In this document: piece after piece, positions 21,491-29,440 of the stretch | How the letters are laid out: each line of letters begins with the position of its first letter | Position numbering within the stretch: position 1 is the first letter of the stretch | DNA from: Acidobacteriota bacterium | GTDB lineage: Bacteria; Acidobacteriota; Thermoanaerobaculia; UBA5066 | Length of the DNA: 41,052 nt | Assembly: GCA_003152095.1 (NCBI GenBank) | Contig: PLZI01000132.1 | Span: 69,620 to 110,671, forward strand | Direction: 5' to 3' | Translations under genes and position numbers: made by a program | The notes under the pieces: model-generated | Told to the model about the DNA's origin: nothing | Databases searched by the model: none | What the model saw: the letters and a program-made list of their open reading frames with translations, nothing else

Positions 21491-22206
21491 GGCGTCGGCG
21501 GTGTCTCCGGCGCCGGAGGTGCGGGCTCGTCGTGCGCGGGCTCACCATAGAGACGCGCGTACTCGAGCGGGTGCTCGTGCTTGAGCCGTTTCTTGCTGAT
21601 TCGGCCGGTGAAGATGCTCGAGTCGTACGGGAAGATGCCGGGCGCCAGGTGGGCGTTGTAGATGTGCCAGGTGATGACGACGAGGAAGGCCATGAGGCCC
21701 TCGTTGCTGTGCGCGACCTTCGACGCGGGAATCAGCTCGCCCGGCAAGAAGCGCGTCACGAGCATGGGGAAGTAGAGGACGAGGCCCGTCATGATCATCA
21801 CGAGGCCGCCGAGGACGAGCCCCCAGTACTCGAACTTCTGGCGGTAATCAAAGCGGTCGAACGCGGGCTGCGACTCCACGAGGCCGAGGTCGTAGCGGAG
21901 CTGCTGGACGGCGTCCTTGAAGTCTTGCCGGTTCGGCAGCAGCGTGAGCTTCATCTTCCGCTGCGCCGCGAGAATGACGGCCACGCCGATGTGCCACATC
22001 GTGAAGAGCGAGAACACGATGCCCGAGACGCGATGGATGAAGCGGAGGTGGTCGAGGCCTCCGATGAGGCTCACGATTCCGCGCGCCCAGCCCGTCTCGA
22101 AGAACTTCTGCGGGAAGCCCGTCACCGCGAGGAGGACGAACGTCGTCATGACGATGGCGTGCTCGAAGCGCTGTCTCTTCGAGAAGCGGATGGCGTATTC
22201 GGTCAT
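21487..22206 (-). CDS. Membrane cytochrome b (formate-dehydrogenase-gamma / cytochrome b561-like)
   Basis: This 239-residue protein starts at ATG 22206, overlapping the cytochrome c stop as ATGA. It has four main membrane helices, with histidines suited to two b hemes: His15 in RQRFEHAIVMTT, two in RFIHRVSGIVFSLFTMWHIG, and one in VVITWHIYNAHLAPG. The N-terminal RFSKRQRFEHA, GFPQKF and FIHRVSG segments are typical of the HydC/FdnI-like diheme cytochrome b superfamily. It would take electrons from menaquinol (or give them to menaquinone) and exchange them with the nine-heme cytochrome encoded upstream. Geobacter CbcL joins these same two units in one polypeptide; here they are separate, overlapping genes. 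The C-terminus is a Pro/Glu-rich tail. Confidence 0.9.
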   Translation of the reverse strand: MTEYAIRFSKRQRFEHAIVMTTFVLLAVTGFPQKFFETGWARGIVSLIGGLDHLRFIHRVSGIVFSLFTMWHIGVAVILAAQRKMKLTLLPNRQDFKDAVQQLRYDLGLVESQPAFDRFDYRQKFEYWGLVLGGLVMIMTGLVLYFPMLVTRFLPGELIPASKVAHSNEGLMAFLVVITWHIYNAHLAPGIFPYDSSIFTGRISKKRLKHEHPLEYARLYGEPAHDEPAPPAPETPPTP

Positions 22207-23258
22207 CGGTTCACCAGCACGCGCCAGAGGTGAAGGAGGATTTGCAGACAGAGCCCTCCGATGATGAAGGGGATGAAGATCTTGTAGAAGACGCCGACGG
22301 CCCACACGAGAGGCGCCCGTTTCATGCTCGGCTCGTAGTGCGAGAGCCACGCGGCTGGAAAGTTCTTCGAGGCTCCCGCATGGCACTTCGTGCAGGTCTT
22401 CTGGAGGTTCGCTTTCAGCACCTGCGAGCTGCCGTCCTTCGCCTTCGTGATGTCGTGCGTGCCATGGCAGTCGATGCAGAGCGCGGTGATGATTTTCGGT
22501 TTCTCGCCGGAGGCGGCGAGCTTCGCGCTCATCCCGTGAAAGTCGGAAAGGTAGGACGCGAGGACGTTCGTCGAGAGGCCGTACTTTCCCATCATCGTCT
22601 TGTTCGTGTGGCACTTCGCGCAGAGGTCGATGGTGGTGAGGCGCCAGTCCTTCGTGCGCGGGTCCGCGATGTCGTGCGCGTGATGGCAGTCCGTACACAC
22701 GGGCACGTCGGGGTTGCCCGCGGCGAGCGCCAGGCCGTGGACGCTCTTCGCGTACGTCTCGGCCATGTCGCCGTGGCAGGTCCCACACGTCTCGGAGACC
22801 CTCGTGCGCGGCACGGTTGGGCTCGCGATGTCGTGGGCGCCGTGGCAGTCCACGCAGAAGGGCGCGCTGCCCCCCTTCGTCAGGATCTGGTAGTGCACGC
22901 CGTCGAGAGCCTTCGTGTAGTTTTCGAAATGGCAGGTCTTGCAGAGGTCCTTGAAGCCGGCGACGAAGGCGGCTTTGTCTCTTGCCTTCAGCTCGGGGTG
23001 CGGGACCTCGGCCTGCGCGGGATGGCAACCGGTGCAGCCCTGCCGCGCGCCGTGAACGGACTTCTCGAAAACGTCCCGCTGCACGTAGAGCGACTGCTTC
23101 TCGCCGCTCGGAAGCGTGAGTGACGCATCCTTCTCACCATGGCAGCTCAGACAGGTTTCGATCTCTTCGTTGCGCGTCGAGGCCTCGGCCCTGAGCGGGG
23201 GAGACGCAACCAGCGGGATCACGAAAAGAAAAAAACAGACACCACGGGTCGACTTCAC
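22203..23258 (-). CDS. Nine-heme c-type cytochrome with C-terminal membrane anchor
   Basis: This 351-residue protein uses GTG 23258 with a GGAGG site 7 nt ahead; a longer frame to 23312 lacks such a site. Residues 1-24 are a signal peptide. Nine CXXCH motifs bind heme c at residues 36-40, 75-79, 106-110, 135-139, 158-162, 188-192, 213-217, 261-265 and 289-293. Many further His residues, including repeated HG(A/T)HDI and HHAHDI motifs, can serve as distal ligands. Residues 317-346 are a membrane helix, so the heme domain is periplasmic and tethered at its C-terminus. It should pass electrons between the cytochrome b partner and a periplasmic or outer acceptor. It is the first gene of the operon with cytochrome b, kinase and regulator. 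Confidence 0.95.
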   Translation of the reverse strand: MKSTRGVCFFLFVIPLVASPPLRAEASTRNEEIETCLSCHGEKDASLTLPSGEKQSLYVQRDVFEKSVHGARQGCTGCHPAQAEVPHPELKARDKAAFVAGFKDLCKTCHFENYTKALDGVHYQILTKGGSAPFCVDCHGAHDIASPTVPRTRVSETCGTCHGDMAETYAKSVHGLALAAGNPDVPVCTDCHHAHDIADPRTKDWRLTTIDLCAKCHTNKTMMGKYGLSTNVLASYLSDFHGMSAKLAASGEKPKIITALCIDCHGTHDITKAKDGSSQVLKANLQKTCTKCHAGASKNFPAAWLSHYEPSMKRAPLVWAVGVFYKIFIPFIIGGLCLQILLHLWRVLVNR

Positions 23259-23331
23259 GGATGCGCCTCCAACCTCAAACTGAAGGCAAGCCGCTCTCGT
23301 CACAATAATCAAGGCGCACTAGAGCTTCGGA

Positions 23332-23337
23332 CATAAT
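23332..23337 (+). promoter_or_regulatory. -10-like box CATAAT just before mfd
   Basis: CATAAT ends 6 nt before GTG 23344 and no Shine-Dalgarno lies between, which fits a leaderless mfd transcript. No convincing -35 box is seen. Confidence 0.45.
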
Positions 23338-23343
23338 CCCTGC

Positions 23344-26300
23344 GTGACGCGGCGGAGGGATCCGCTCTTGAAGACGCTTGCCGCCGCGCCCGCGGTGCAG
23401 CGTCTGGCCGGGCGCATCGAGGCGGGGGTCCTCGGGACGTCGACGGGATGCGTGTCTCTGACAGGGGCGCCCCTGGGCCTGCTGCCGTATCTCCTCGAGG
23501 CGGTCGGCGTGCCGCTCGGGCTGAAATGGCTCGTCGTGTTCGCGCACGAGCGCGATGCCTCGGCCTTCGCGCGCGACGCCGCGAGTGTTCTCGGCGACGA
23601 GCGTGTGGCGTTTTTTCCCGCGCCGGCGCTGTCGCCTTACCAGCAGATCGCGCCTTCGCTGAAGGTCAGGCGGGAGGAGTTCGGGACGCTGACGCGCCTC
23701 GCGGAAGGGTCCGTGGAGCTTCTCGTCATCCCGGCGCGCGCGCTGCTTCGGCGCCTGCCGCCGCCGGACGACTTCCGGAAGCGAACGCGCATGCTCGCCA
23801 CGGGCGACGAGGTAGCGCCCGGGCGCATCACCGAGACGCTCCTCGACGAGGGGTATGCGCGCGCGGATCTCGTGACCGAGACCGGCGACCTCGCCGTGCG
23901 CGGCGGTCTCGTCGACGTTTTCCCGCCGCATCTCTCGGAGCCCGTGCGCATCGAGTTCGACCTGAACGCGATCGCGTCGATCCGCTCCTTCGACCCGGAC
24001 ACGCAGCGCTCGACAGGTGCGCTCTCGATGGTGTCGCTCCCGCCCATGGCGCTCGCACCCGACACGCGCGCCACGCGCGAGACAGCGCTGCGCGTGCTCG
24101 CGGACTGCCGCACGGCGGACGACGACCCGCCGGTGCCGCGCGACCTCTCGCTCGCGCGCCGCAACGACGGCCTCGATGAGCTGCTGCCTCTTCTCGCCGG
24201 AGAAGAAGCCCATGTCTTCGACCACGCAAGGAATTTCATCCTCGCCGTCGACGACGCCGACGCCATCGCCGCGGAGCTCGTCCGTGCGGCGGATGTCCTC
24301 AACCTCGACTACGAGAAGGCCCGAAAGGCCGGGCGCGTCGTGCCGGATCCGACGCGCCTCGCGGGCGACGCGGATCGCCTTACGGAGGATCTCCAGGCCC
24401 GCGCCCTCGTGGCCCTCGCCGCGGCCGTGCCGGTCGGCGAGACGATCGCGATCGGAGCGGAGTCGGTCCTCTCGTACGAGGACCGGCTGCCGGACGTGAC
24501 GAAAGAGATCTCTCGCGCGCGGAAGGACGGTCTCGCCGTCTTGCTCGCCGCGGCGACGAAGGGCGAGCGCGAGCACGTGGAGCGCCTCCTCGCCGAATAC
24601 GAGATCGAGCATCAGGGGAAGGCCGAGGACGTGGTCTCGCCGCTCGCGCCGGGCGCGTGTCGCGTCGTCTCGGGCGGCCCGCGCTCGGGTTTCCTGTTCC
24701 GTCCGGCGGGCGTCCTCCTGCTCACGGCGACGGACCTCTTCGGAGAGCCGCGCTCGCAGGCGCCGCGGCGGAAGTCCGCGTCGGAGGCGTTCCTGTCGGA
24801 CCTGCGCGACCTGAAGGTGGGCGACGTCGTCGTGCACCGCGACTACGGCCTCGGAAGGTTCGCGGGGCTCGCGCGCATCGAGGACGCGGGGCTGACGCGT
24901 GAGATGGTGGACCTGCGCTACGCTCTCGACGCGAAGCTGCTCGTGCCTGTCGAGCGGTTGGACCTCATTCAGAAATACGCGTCCGCGGGAGATGGGGCGT
25001 TGCCCGCGCTCGACAAACTCGGCGGCCTCGGCTGGGAGAAGCGAAAGTCATCCGTCAGGAAGGCCGTCAAGGACATCGCCGATCAGCTTCTGAAGCTCTA
25101 CGCGCGGCGCGCGGCCGCGCCCGGACACGCGTTCTCGAAGGACTCGCCGTGGCAGAAGGAGTTCGAGGAGGCGTTCGAATACACGGAGACGCCCGACCAG
25201 GCGGGGGCGATCCGCGACGTGAAGCGGGACATGGAATCGGACAAGCCGATGGACCGGCTGCTGTGCGGCGACGTGGGATACGGGAAGACCGAGGTCGCGA
25301 TGCGGGCGCTGTTCAAGTGTGTGCTCGACGGAAAGCAGGCCGCGCTCCTCGCGCCGACGACGATCCTGGCGGACCAGCACTTCCGCACGTTGAAGCGGCG
25401 GTTCGCCGCCTTCCCCGTCTCGATCGACATCCTGTCGCGCTTCCGCGGGAAGGACGACCAGAAGGAGCTGCTCAGGCGATTGGCAGAAGGGACGCTCGAC
25501 GTCGCCGTGGGGACGCACCGCCTTCTGAGCAAGGACGTCGTGTTCAAGGATCTCGGCCTCCTCGTCGTGGACGAGGAGCAGCGCTTCGGCGTGGCGCAAA
25601 AAGAGCGCATCAAGGAGTGGCGCGCCTCGGTGGACGCCCTCGCGATGTCCGCGACGCCGATTCCGCGCTCGCTGCATCTGTCGCTCGCGGGCATCCGGGA
25701 TCTCTCCGTGATCGAGACGCCGCCGAAAGACCGCCTCGCGATCGCGACGCACGTCGTACCCATGGACGATGCCGTCATCCGCGACGCGATCCGCGCCGAG
25801 GTGGACCGCGGCGGGCAGGTGTACGTCGTCCACAACCGGATCGAGTCGCTGGGATTCTGGCGCGAGAAGCTCGCGGAGCTCGTGCCGGACGTCCGGGTGG
25901 TCACGGCCCACGGGCAGATGTCGGAGGGTGAGCTCGAGCGCGCCATGCGCGCGTTCGTGACGCGTGCGGCCGATCTTCTCCTCGCGACGACGATCGTCGA
26001 GAATGGCCTCGACATCCCCTCTGCGAACACGATGCTCATCGACCGAGCCGAGATGTACGGGCTTTCGCAGCTCTATCAGCTGCGCGGGCGCGTGGGCCGC
26101 AGCGACAAGGCCGCGTCGTGCTGGCTGCTCGTGCCGCCCGGGATGCCGCTTTCGGACGACGCGCGCCGGCGCCTGCGCGCGATTCAGGAGTTCTCGGACC
26201 TCGGCGCGGGGTTCCGCATCGCGGCGAAGGACCTCGAGATTCGCGGCGCGGGTAACCTCCTCGGCGGCGAGCAGTCGGGACACATCGAGTCCGTGGGCTT

Positions 26301-26859
26301 CGAGACGTATGTGAATCTCCTCGAGGAGGCGATGGCCGAGATGAAGGGCGAGCCGGTGCCCGAGACGCGCGACGTGACGCTTCAGCTCGGCCTGCCGCTC
26401 GCGCTGCCGGCGGCGTGGATTCCGGAGGAAAGCCTGCGCATGGCGCTGTACAAGAAGATCGCGGCCGCATCCGACGAGGAGACGCTGCAGCTCGAGGCGG
26501 CGAATGCGTCCGACCGTTATGGATCCCCGCCGCCCGCGTTCGAGCGGCTTCTCGACCTCGCGCGCCTCCGGCTCCTCGCGCGGTCGCTCGGCGTCAAGGC
26601 GATCCAGCGCCGGGGCGACGAGCTCGCCGCGTCGCTCGAGAAGGACCACCGCCTCGATCCGGATAAAGTCGTCGCGATGTTGCGGAAAGGGGAGCTCCTC
26701 GCCTCTGGCCCCGATGCATTTCGTCTTCCGAATGTATTCGGCGGAATCCCGGCGGACGGCGCTGGGGTCTCGAGCCGCGCGGCGCGAGCCCTCCTCGATC
26801 TCGCCCGGGTGAACGCGCGCGCGGTGCTGCCGGTCTCACTCCTCGAGGGGGCCAATTGA
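23344..26859 (+). CDS. mfd: Transcription-repair coupling factor Mfd
   Basis: This 1171-residue ATP-dependent translocase releases stalled RNA polymerase and recruits UvrA for nucleotide-excision repair. Domain order is normal: N-terminal UvrB-like homology region (about 1-330); RNA-polymerase-interacting domain (about 475-540, beginning DLKVGDVVVHRDYGLGRFAGL); helicase domain with Walker A GDVGYGKT at 642-649 and Walker B DEEQRFGV near 743-750; ATATPIPRSLHLS-type motif III region; second RecA domain with TTIVENGLDIPSANT and QLRGRVGRS; and the TRCF C-terminal domain (about 1000-1110). The start is GTG 23344, apparently leaderless; a TTG at 23368 is an alternative. It is translationally coupled to the PPIase gene (TTGA overlap). 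Confidence 0.97.
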   Translation: MTRRRDPLLKTLAAAPAVQRLAGRIEAGVLGTSTGCVSLTGAPLGLLPYLLEAVGVPLGLKWLVVFAHERDASAFARDAASVLGDERVAFFPAPALSPYQQIAPSLKVRREEFGTLTRLAEGSVELLVIPARALLRRLPPPDDFRKRTRMLATGDEVAPGRITETLLDEGYARADLVTETGDLAVRGGLVDVFPPHLSEPVRIEFDLNAIASIRSFDPDTQRSTGALSMVSLPPMALAPDTRATRETALRVLADCRTADDDPPVPRDLSLARRNDGLDELLPLLAGEEAHVFDHARNFILAVDDADAIAAELVRAADVLNLDYEKARKAGRVVPDPTRLAGDADRLTEDLQARALVALAAAVPVGETIAIGAESVLSYEDRLPDVTKEISRARKDGLAVLLAAATKGEREHVERLLAEYEIEHQGKAEDVVSPLAPGACRVVSGGPRSGFLFRPAGVLLLTATDLFGEPRSQAPRRKSASEAFLSDLRDLKVGDVVVHRDYGLGRFAGLARIEDAGLTREMVDLRYALDAKLLVPVERLDLIQKYASAGDGALPALDKLGGLGWEKRKSSVRKAVKDIADQLLKLYARRAAAPGHAFSKDSPWQKEFEEAFEYTETPDQAGAIRDVKRDMESDKPMDRLLCGDVGYGKTEVAMRALFKCVLDGKQAALLAPTTILADQHFRTLKRRFAAFPVSIDILSRFRGKDDQKELLRRLAEGTLDVAVGTHRLLSKDVVFKDLGLLVVDEEQRFGVAQKERIKEWRASVDALAMSATPIPRSLHLSLAGIRDLSVIETPPKDRLAIATHVVPMDDAVIRDAIRAEVDRGGQVYVVHNRIESLGFWREKLAELVPDVRVVTAHGQMSEGELERAMRAFVTRAADLLLATTIVENGLDIPSANTMLIDRAEMYGLSQLYQLRGRVGRSDKAASCWLLVPPGMPLSDDARRRLRAIQEFSDLGAGFRIAAKDLEIRGAGNLLGGEQSGHIESVGFETYVNLLEEAMAEMKGEPVPETRDVTLQLGLPLALPAAWIPEESLRMALYKKIAAASDEETLQLEAANASDRYGSPPPAFERLLDLARLRLLARSLGVKAIQRRGDELAASLEKDHRLDPDKVVAMLRKGELLASGPDAFRLPNVFGGIPADGAGVSSRAARALLDLARVNARAVLPVSLLEGAN

Positions 26860-27722
26860 GGCGCGCCGCGACTCTGCTCGTCCTCGCCGCTTTCGCGGCG
26901 GTACTTGCCACAGAGGCCTGCGCGAAGAAAAGCGGCCCGCGCGCCGCGGCGCGGCTGGAAACCGTCGCGATGGCGGGTAACAGGCCCGTCACGCTGGACG
27001 AATTCATGGCCTGGGCGAAAAAGGCGACGAGCGAGGACCCGAAGAACGTCTCGCCGCGCGTCCTGTCGAGCCTTCTCGACCAGTACCTCGACGAAGTGCT
27101 GCTCGCGCGCGCCGTGGAAGCCGCCGAGCCGCCGGCTCCGGGGGCGACTCCCGCGGAGCGTCGCCGCGCCTTCCTCACGCGCGCGGCCGGGCTCGAGACG
27201 CTTCAGGCCTCGGACTTCAGATTGGAATACGACGCGCACCCCGAACGCTTCAAGAGGCCGGCTCTCGTGCGGGTGTCGCAGCTTCTCTTTCGCGCGAAGG
27301 GTGATGCCGACGCCGCGGTGAGGCGTCTCGCACAAGGCGTGCCGTGGGCGGACGTGTCGCGTGAGTCCAGCATCGCGGCGAATGCCTCGTCCGGCGGCTC
27401 GCTGGGCCTGCTCGCGCGCACGGACCTGCCGCGTGAGTTCGAGAAGGTCGTGTGGAGCCTTCCCGCGGGCAAGACGAGCGCGGTGCTCGCGACGCCCCAC
27501 GGCTTTCACGTGCTCCGCGTGGACGAACGGCTGGACGGGCGCGACGTGACGTTCGAAGAGGCGCTGCCGGCGCTCCGTATGGCCGTGGCCGAGGATCGCA
27601 GCGGGAAGGCCCTCGAGAACGCGATTGCCGGGGCCCGCTTGCGCTTTCCCGTGACCGTAGTCGAAGACCACCTCCCGTTCCCGTACGTCGGAACGAACGC
27701 GCGCGACGCCGAACCGCAGTAA
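26856..27722 (+). CDS. Exported parvulin-type peptidyl-prolyl isomerase (PpiC/SurA family)
   Basis: This 288-residue protein starts at TTG 26856, overlapping the mfd stop (TTGA), with a GAGGGGG site ahead. Residues 1-22 form a signal peptide that ends TEAC, a poor but possible lipobox. An N-terminal helical chaperone region (about 38-130: PVTLDEFMAWAKK, then VLSSLLDQYLDEVLLARAV) precedes a parvulin domain (about 145-235: VRVSQLLFRAKGDADAAVRRL, GGSLGLLARTDLPREFEKVVWSLPAG, TPHGFHVLRVDE). It would help fold exported proteins in the periplasm. Together with the next gene it forms the mfd-ppiase-surA arrangement seen in several Gram-negative lineages. Confidence 0.9.
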   Translation: MRRAATLLVLAAFAAVLATEACAKKSGPRAAARLETVAMAGNRPVTLDEFMAWAKKATSEDPKNVSPRVLSSLLDQYLDEVLLARAVEAAEPPAPGATPAERRRAFLTRAAGLETLQASDFRLEYDAHPERFKRPALVRVSQLLFRAKGDADAAVRRLAQGVPWADVSRESSIAANASSGGSLGLLARTDLPREFEKVVWSLPAGKTSAVLATPHGFHVLRVDERLDGRDVTFEEALPALRMAVAEDRSGKALENAIAGARLRFPVTVVEDHLPFPYVGTNARDAEPQ

Positions 27723-27747
27723 AAGCGGGCTCCGGCCCGGATTTCGC

Positions 27748-27753
27748 TAGACT
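27748..27753 (+). promoter_or_regulatory. -10-like box TAGACT before the SurA-like gene
   Basis: TAGACT ends 8 nt before GTG 27762, and no Shine-Dalgarno is seen. It is the third copy of the same hexamer at this position relative to a start codon, and it suggests a promoter inside the mfd operon. Confidence 0.4.
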
Positions 27754-27761
27754 GCGCCCCT

Positions 27762-29405
27762 GTGAAGTCATTCCGGCGTCCCCGTGTCCTCTTTTCCGTC
27801 GTGTCCGCCGCTCTCGCGCTCGCCTCCGCGCCACTTCGGGCCGGCGAGGTCGTCAACCGCATCCTCGTGCACGTGAACTCGCGCATCATCACGCAGAGCC
27901 AGTTCGACGCGCGCATCGACCAAAACGTGCATGAGGCCGGCCCCCCGCCCACCGCTGCCAAGGGCGAGGAGATGAAAAAGAGTGTCATGGAAGAGCTCGT
28001 GAACGAGGCGCTCCTCGAGGACCGCGCCAAGGAGCTCGACCTCGTCACGTCCGACGCCGAGATCGAGGACCAGATCAAGCGGCTCAAGGACCAGAACAAC
28101 GTCACGACGGACGAGGACTTCAGCAAGGCCCTCGCGCAGTCGGGGCTCACGATCGAGCGGCTGCGCGACCAGCTCCGCCGCACCGTGACGCTGCAGCGCG
28201 TCGTGGGGCGCGAGGTGAACAGCAAAGTGGACCTATCGGACGACGCCCTGCGCGTCATCTACGAACGCGAGAAGGAATCGTGGCGCGTGCCGGAGAAGGC
28301 GCATCTCGCCGAGATCCTCGTTTCGAACGGCGACGATCCCGCCCGGGCGGCGCGCCGGGCGAAGGAGGCGTCGGACCTCATCAAGGGCGGCGCGAAGTTC
28401 GAGGCCGTCGTGAGGGACTACTCGGATGGGGCCACGAAGAGCCGCGGCGGCGATCTCGGAATCGTCACGAGGGGCGAGCTGACGTCCGAGATCGACAAAG
28501 CCGTGTTTTCGCTACCCGTCGGCACGGTGTCGGATCCGATCGGGACGAAGTTCGGCTGGCACCTCGTGAAGGTGATCGAGAAGATCCCGGTTTCGTACAA
28601 GCCGTTCGCCGACGTGAAGGCCCAGCTGCTCAAGCGCGAGCAGGACACGCAGTTCCAGAAGAAGCTCGCCGAGTATCTCGACAAGCTGAAACGCGAGGCC
28701 GTCATCCGCGTCTCGCCGGACGGCAAGGTCTACTACACGCCACCCGTGGCTCCCGCGGCCTCGATGGAGGTCATGGCCGTCCCTGGCGGCGATGGGAGCG
28801 GCGCTTCCCGGGCGGCCTCCCCGCCCGAGCGCCGCTTCGAGCTCGCGCCGACCGTCGGTTGGCGGGTCGGCGGCACGACGTCGAGCGTCGCGAACACCTA
28901 CGTCGAGAGCGTGAAGGTCCCGGACTCGCTCAGCTTCGGCATGACCGCGGAGTACGCGGTGCGGCCGTGGGGCTCGCTCGAGATCCTCTGGAGCCATCAG
29001 GACTCGGAGCTGAAGGCGAGCCTCAAGGCGGCCAGTGCCGGGGCCGACGACAAGCTCTCTCACCTGAACATCGATACGCTCCAGATTGGCGGGCTCTTGC
29101 AGTCGGGTGACACCTCGAGCAAGACGCGCCTTTTCTTCGACCTCCTCTTCGGCGTCACAGTCCTGACGCCCGCGCCCGAGCTCACGGCGCTGAAGCGCTT
29201 CTCGGCGAGTCTCGGAGCCGGCATCAAGTTCTACGTCAACGACTCCCTCGGGGCGCGCGTCGGACTGCGCTGGATGCCCGTGTACCTCCACTCCAGCAAC
29301 AGCGGATTCGACACGTGCGGCACGCTCTACGGCTGCACCACGTACTACGGCACGAACTATCTCTTGCAGGGAGACGCGTCCGCCGCGCTGCTCATGAGGT
29401 TCTGA
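27762..29405 (+). CDS. SurA-like chaperone/PPIase fused to a C-terminal outer-membrane beta-barrel-like domain
   Basis: This 547-residue protein starts at GTG 27762. Residues 1-27 are a signal peptide (ending PLRAG). Residues 30-165 are a SurA N-terminal helical domain (VNRILVHVNSRIITQSQFDARI). Residues 175-275 are a parvulin domain (KAHLAEILVS, SRGGDLGIVTRGEL, GTKFGWHLVKV). Residues 276-325 are a closing helix, where SurA normally ends. After a Pro/Ala-rich linker (326-355), residues 356-547 carry amphipathic beta strands (FELAPTVGWRVGG, SFGMTAEYAV, SLEILWSHQDS, TRLFFDLLFGVTVL, SASLGAGIKFYV, GARVGLRWMPVYL) and end in LLMRF, the terminal-Phe signature of outer-membrane proteins. The fusion is one uninterrupted frame. 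The usual SurA role is delivering outer-membrane proteins to BAM. Confidence 0.85.
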   Translation: MKSFRRPRVLFSVVSAALALASAPLRAGEVVNRILVHVNSRIITQSQFDARIDQNVHEAGPPPTAAKGEEMKKSVMEELVNEALLEDRAKELDLVTSDAEIEDQIKRLKDQNNVTTDEDFSKALAQSGLTIERLRDQLRRTVTLQRVVGREVNSKVDLSDDALRVIYEREKESWRVPEKAHLAEILVSNGDDPARAARRAKEASDLIKGGAKFEAVVRDYSDGATKSRGGDLGIVTRGELTSEIDKAVFSLPVGTVSDPIGTKFGWHLVKVIEKIPVSYKPFADVKAQLLKREQDTQFQKKLAEYLDKLKREAVIRVSPDGKVYYTPPVAPAASMEVMAVPGGDGSGASRAASPPERRFELAPTVGWRVGGTTSSVANTYVESVKVPDSLSFGMTAEYAVRPWGSLEILWSHQDSELKASLKAASAGADDKLSHLNIDTLQIGGLLQSGDTSSKTRLFFDLLFGVTVLTPAPELTALKRFSASLGAGIKFYVNDSLGARVGLRWMPVYLHSSNSGFDTCGTLYGCTTYYGTNYLLQGDASAALLMRF

Positions 29406-29440
29406 AAACCCGTCCAGCGGGGGTCTGTCCGAATCGCCGG

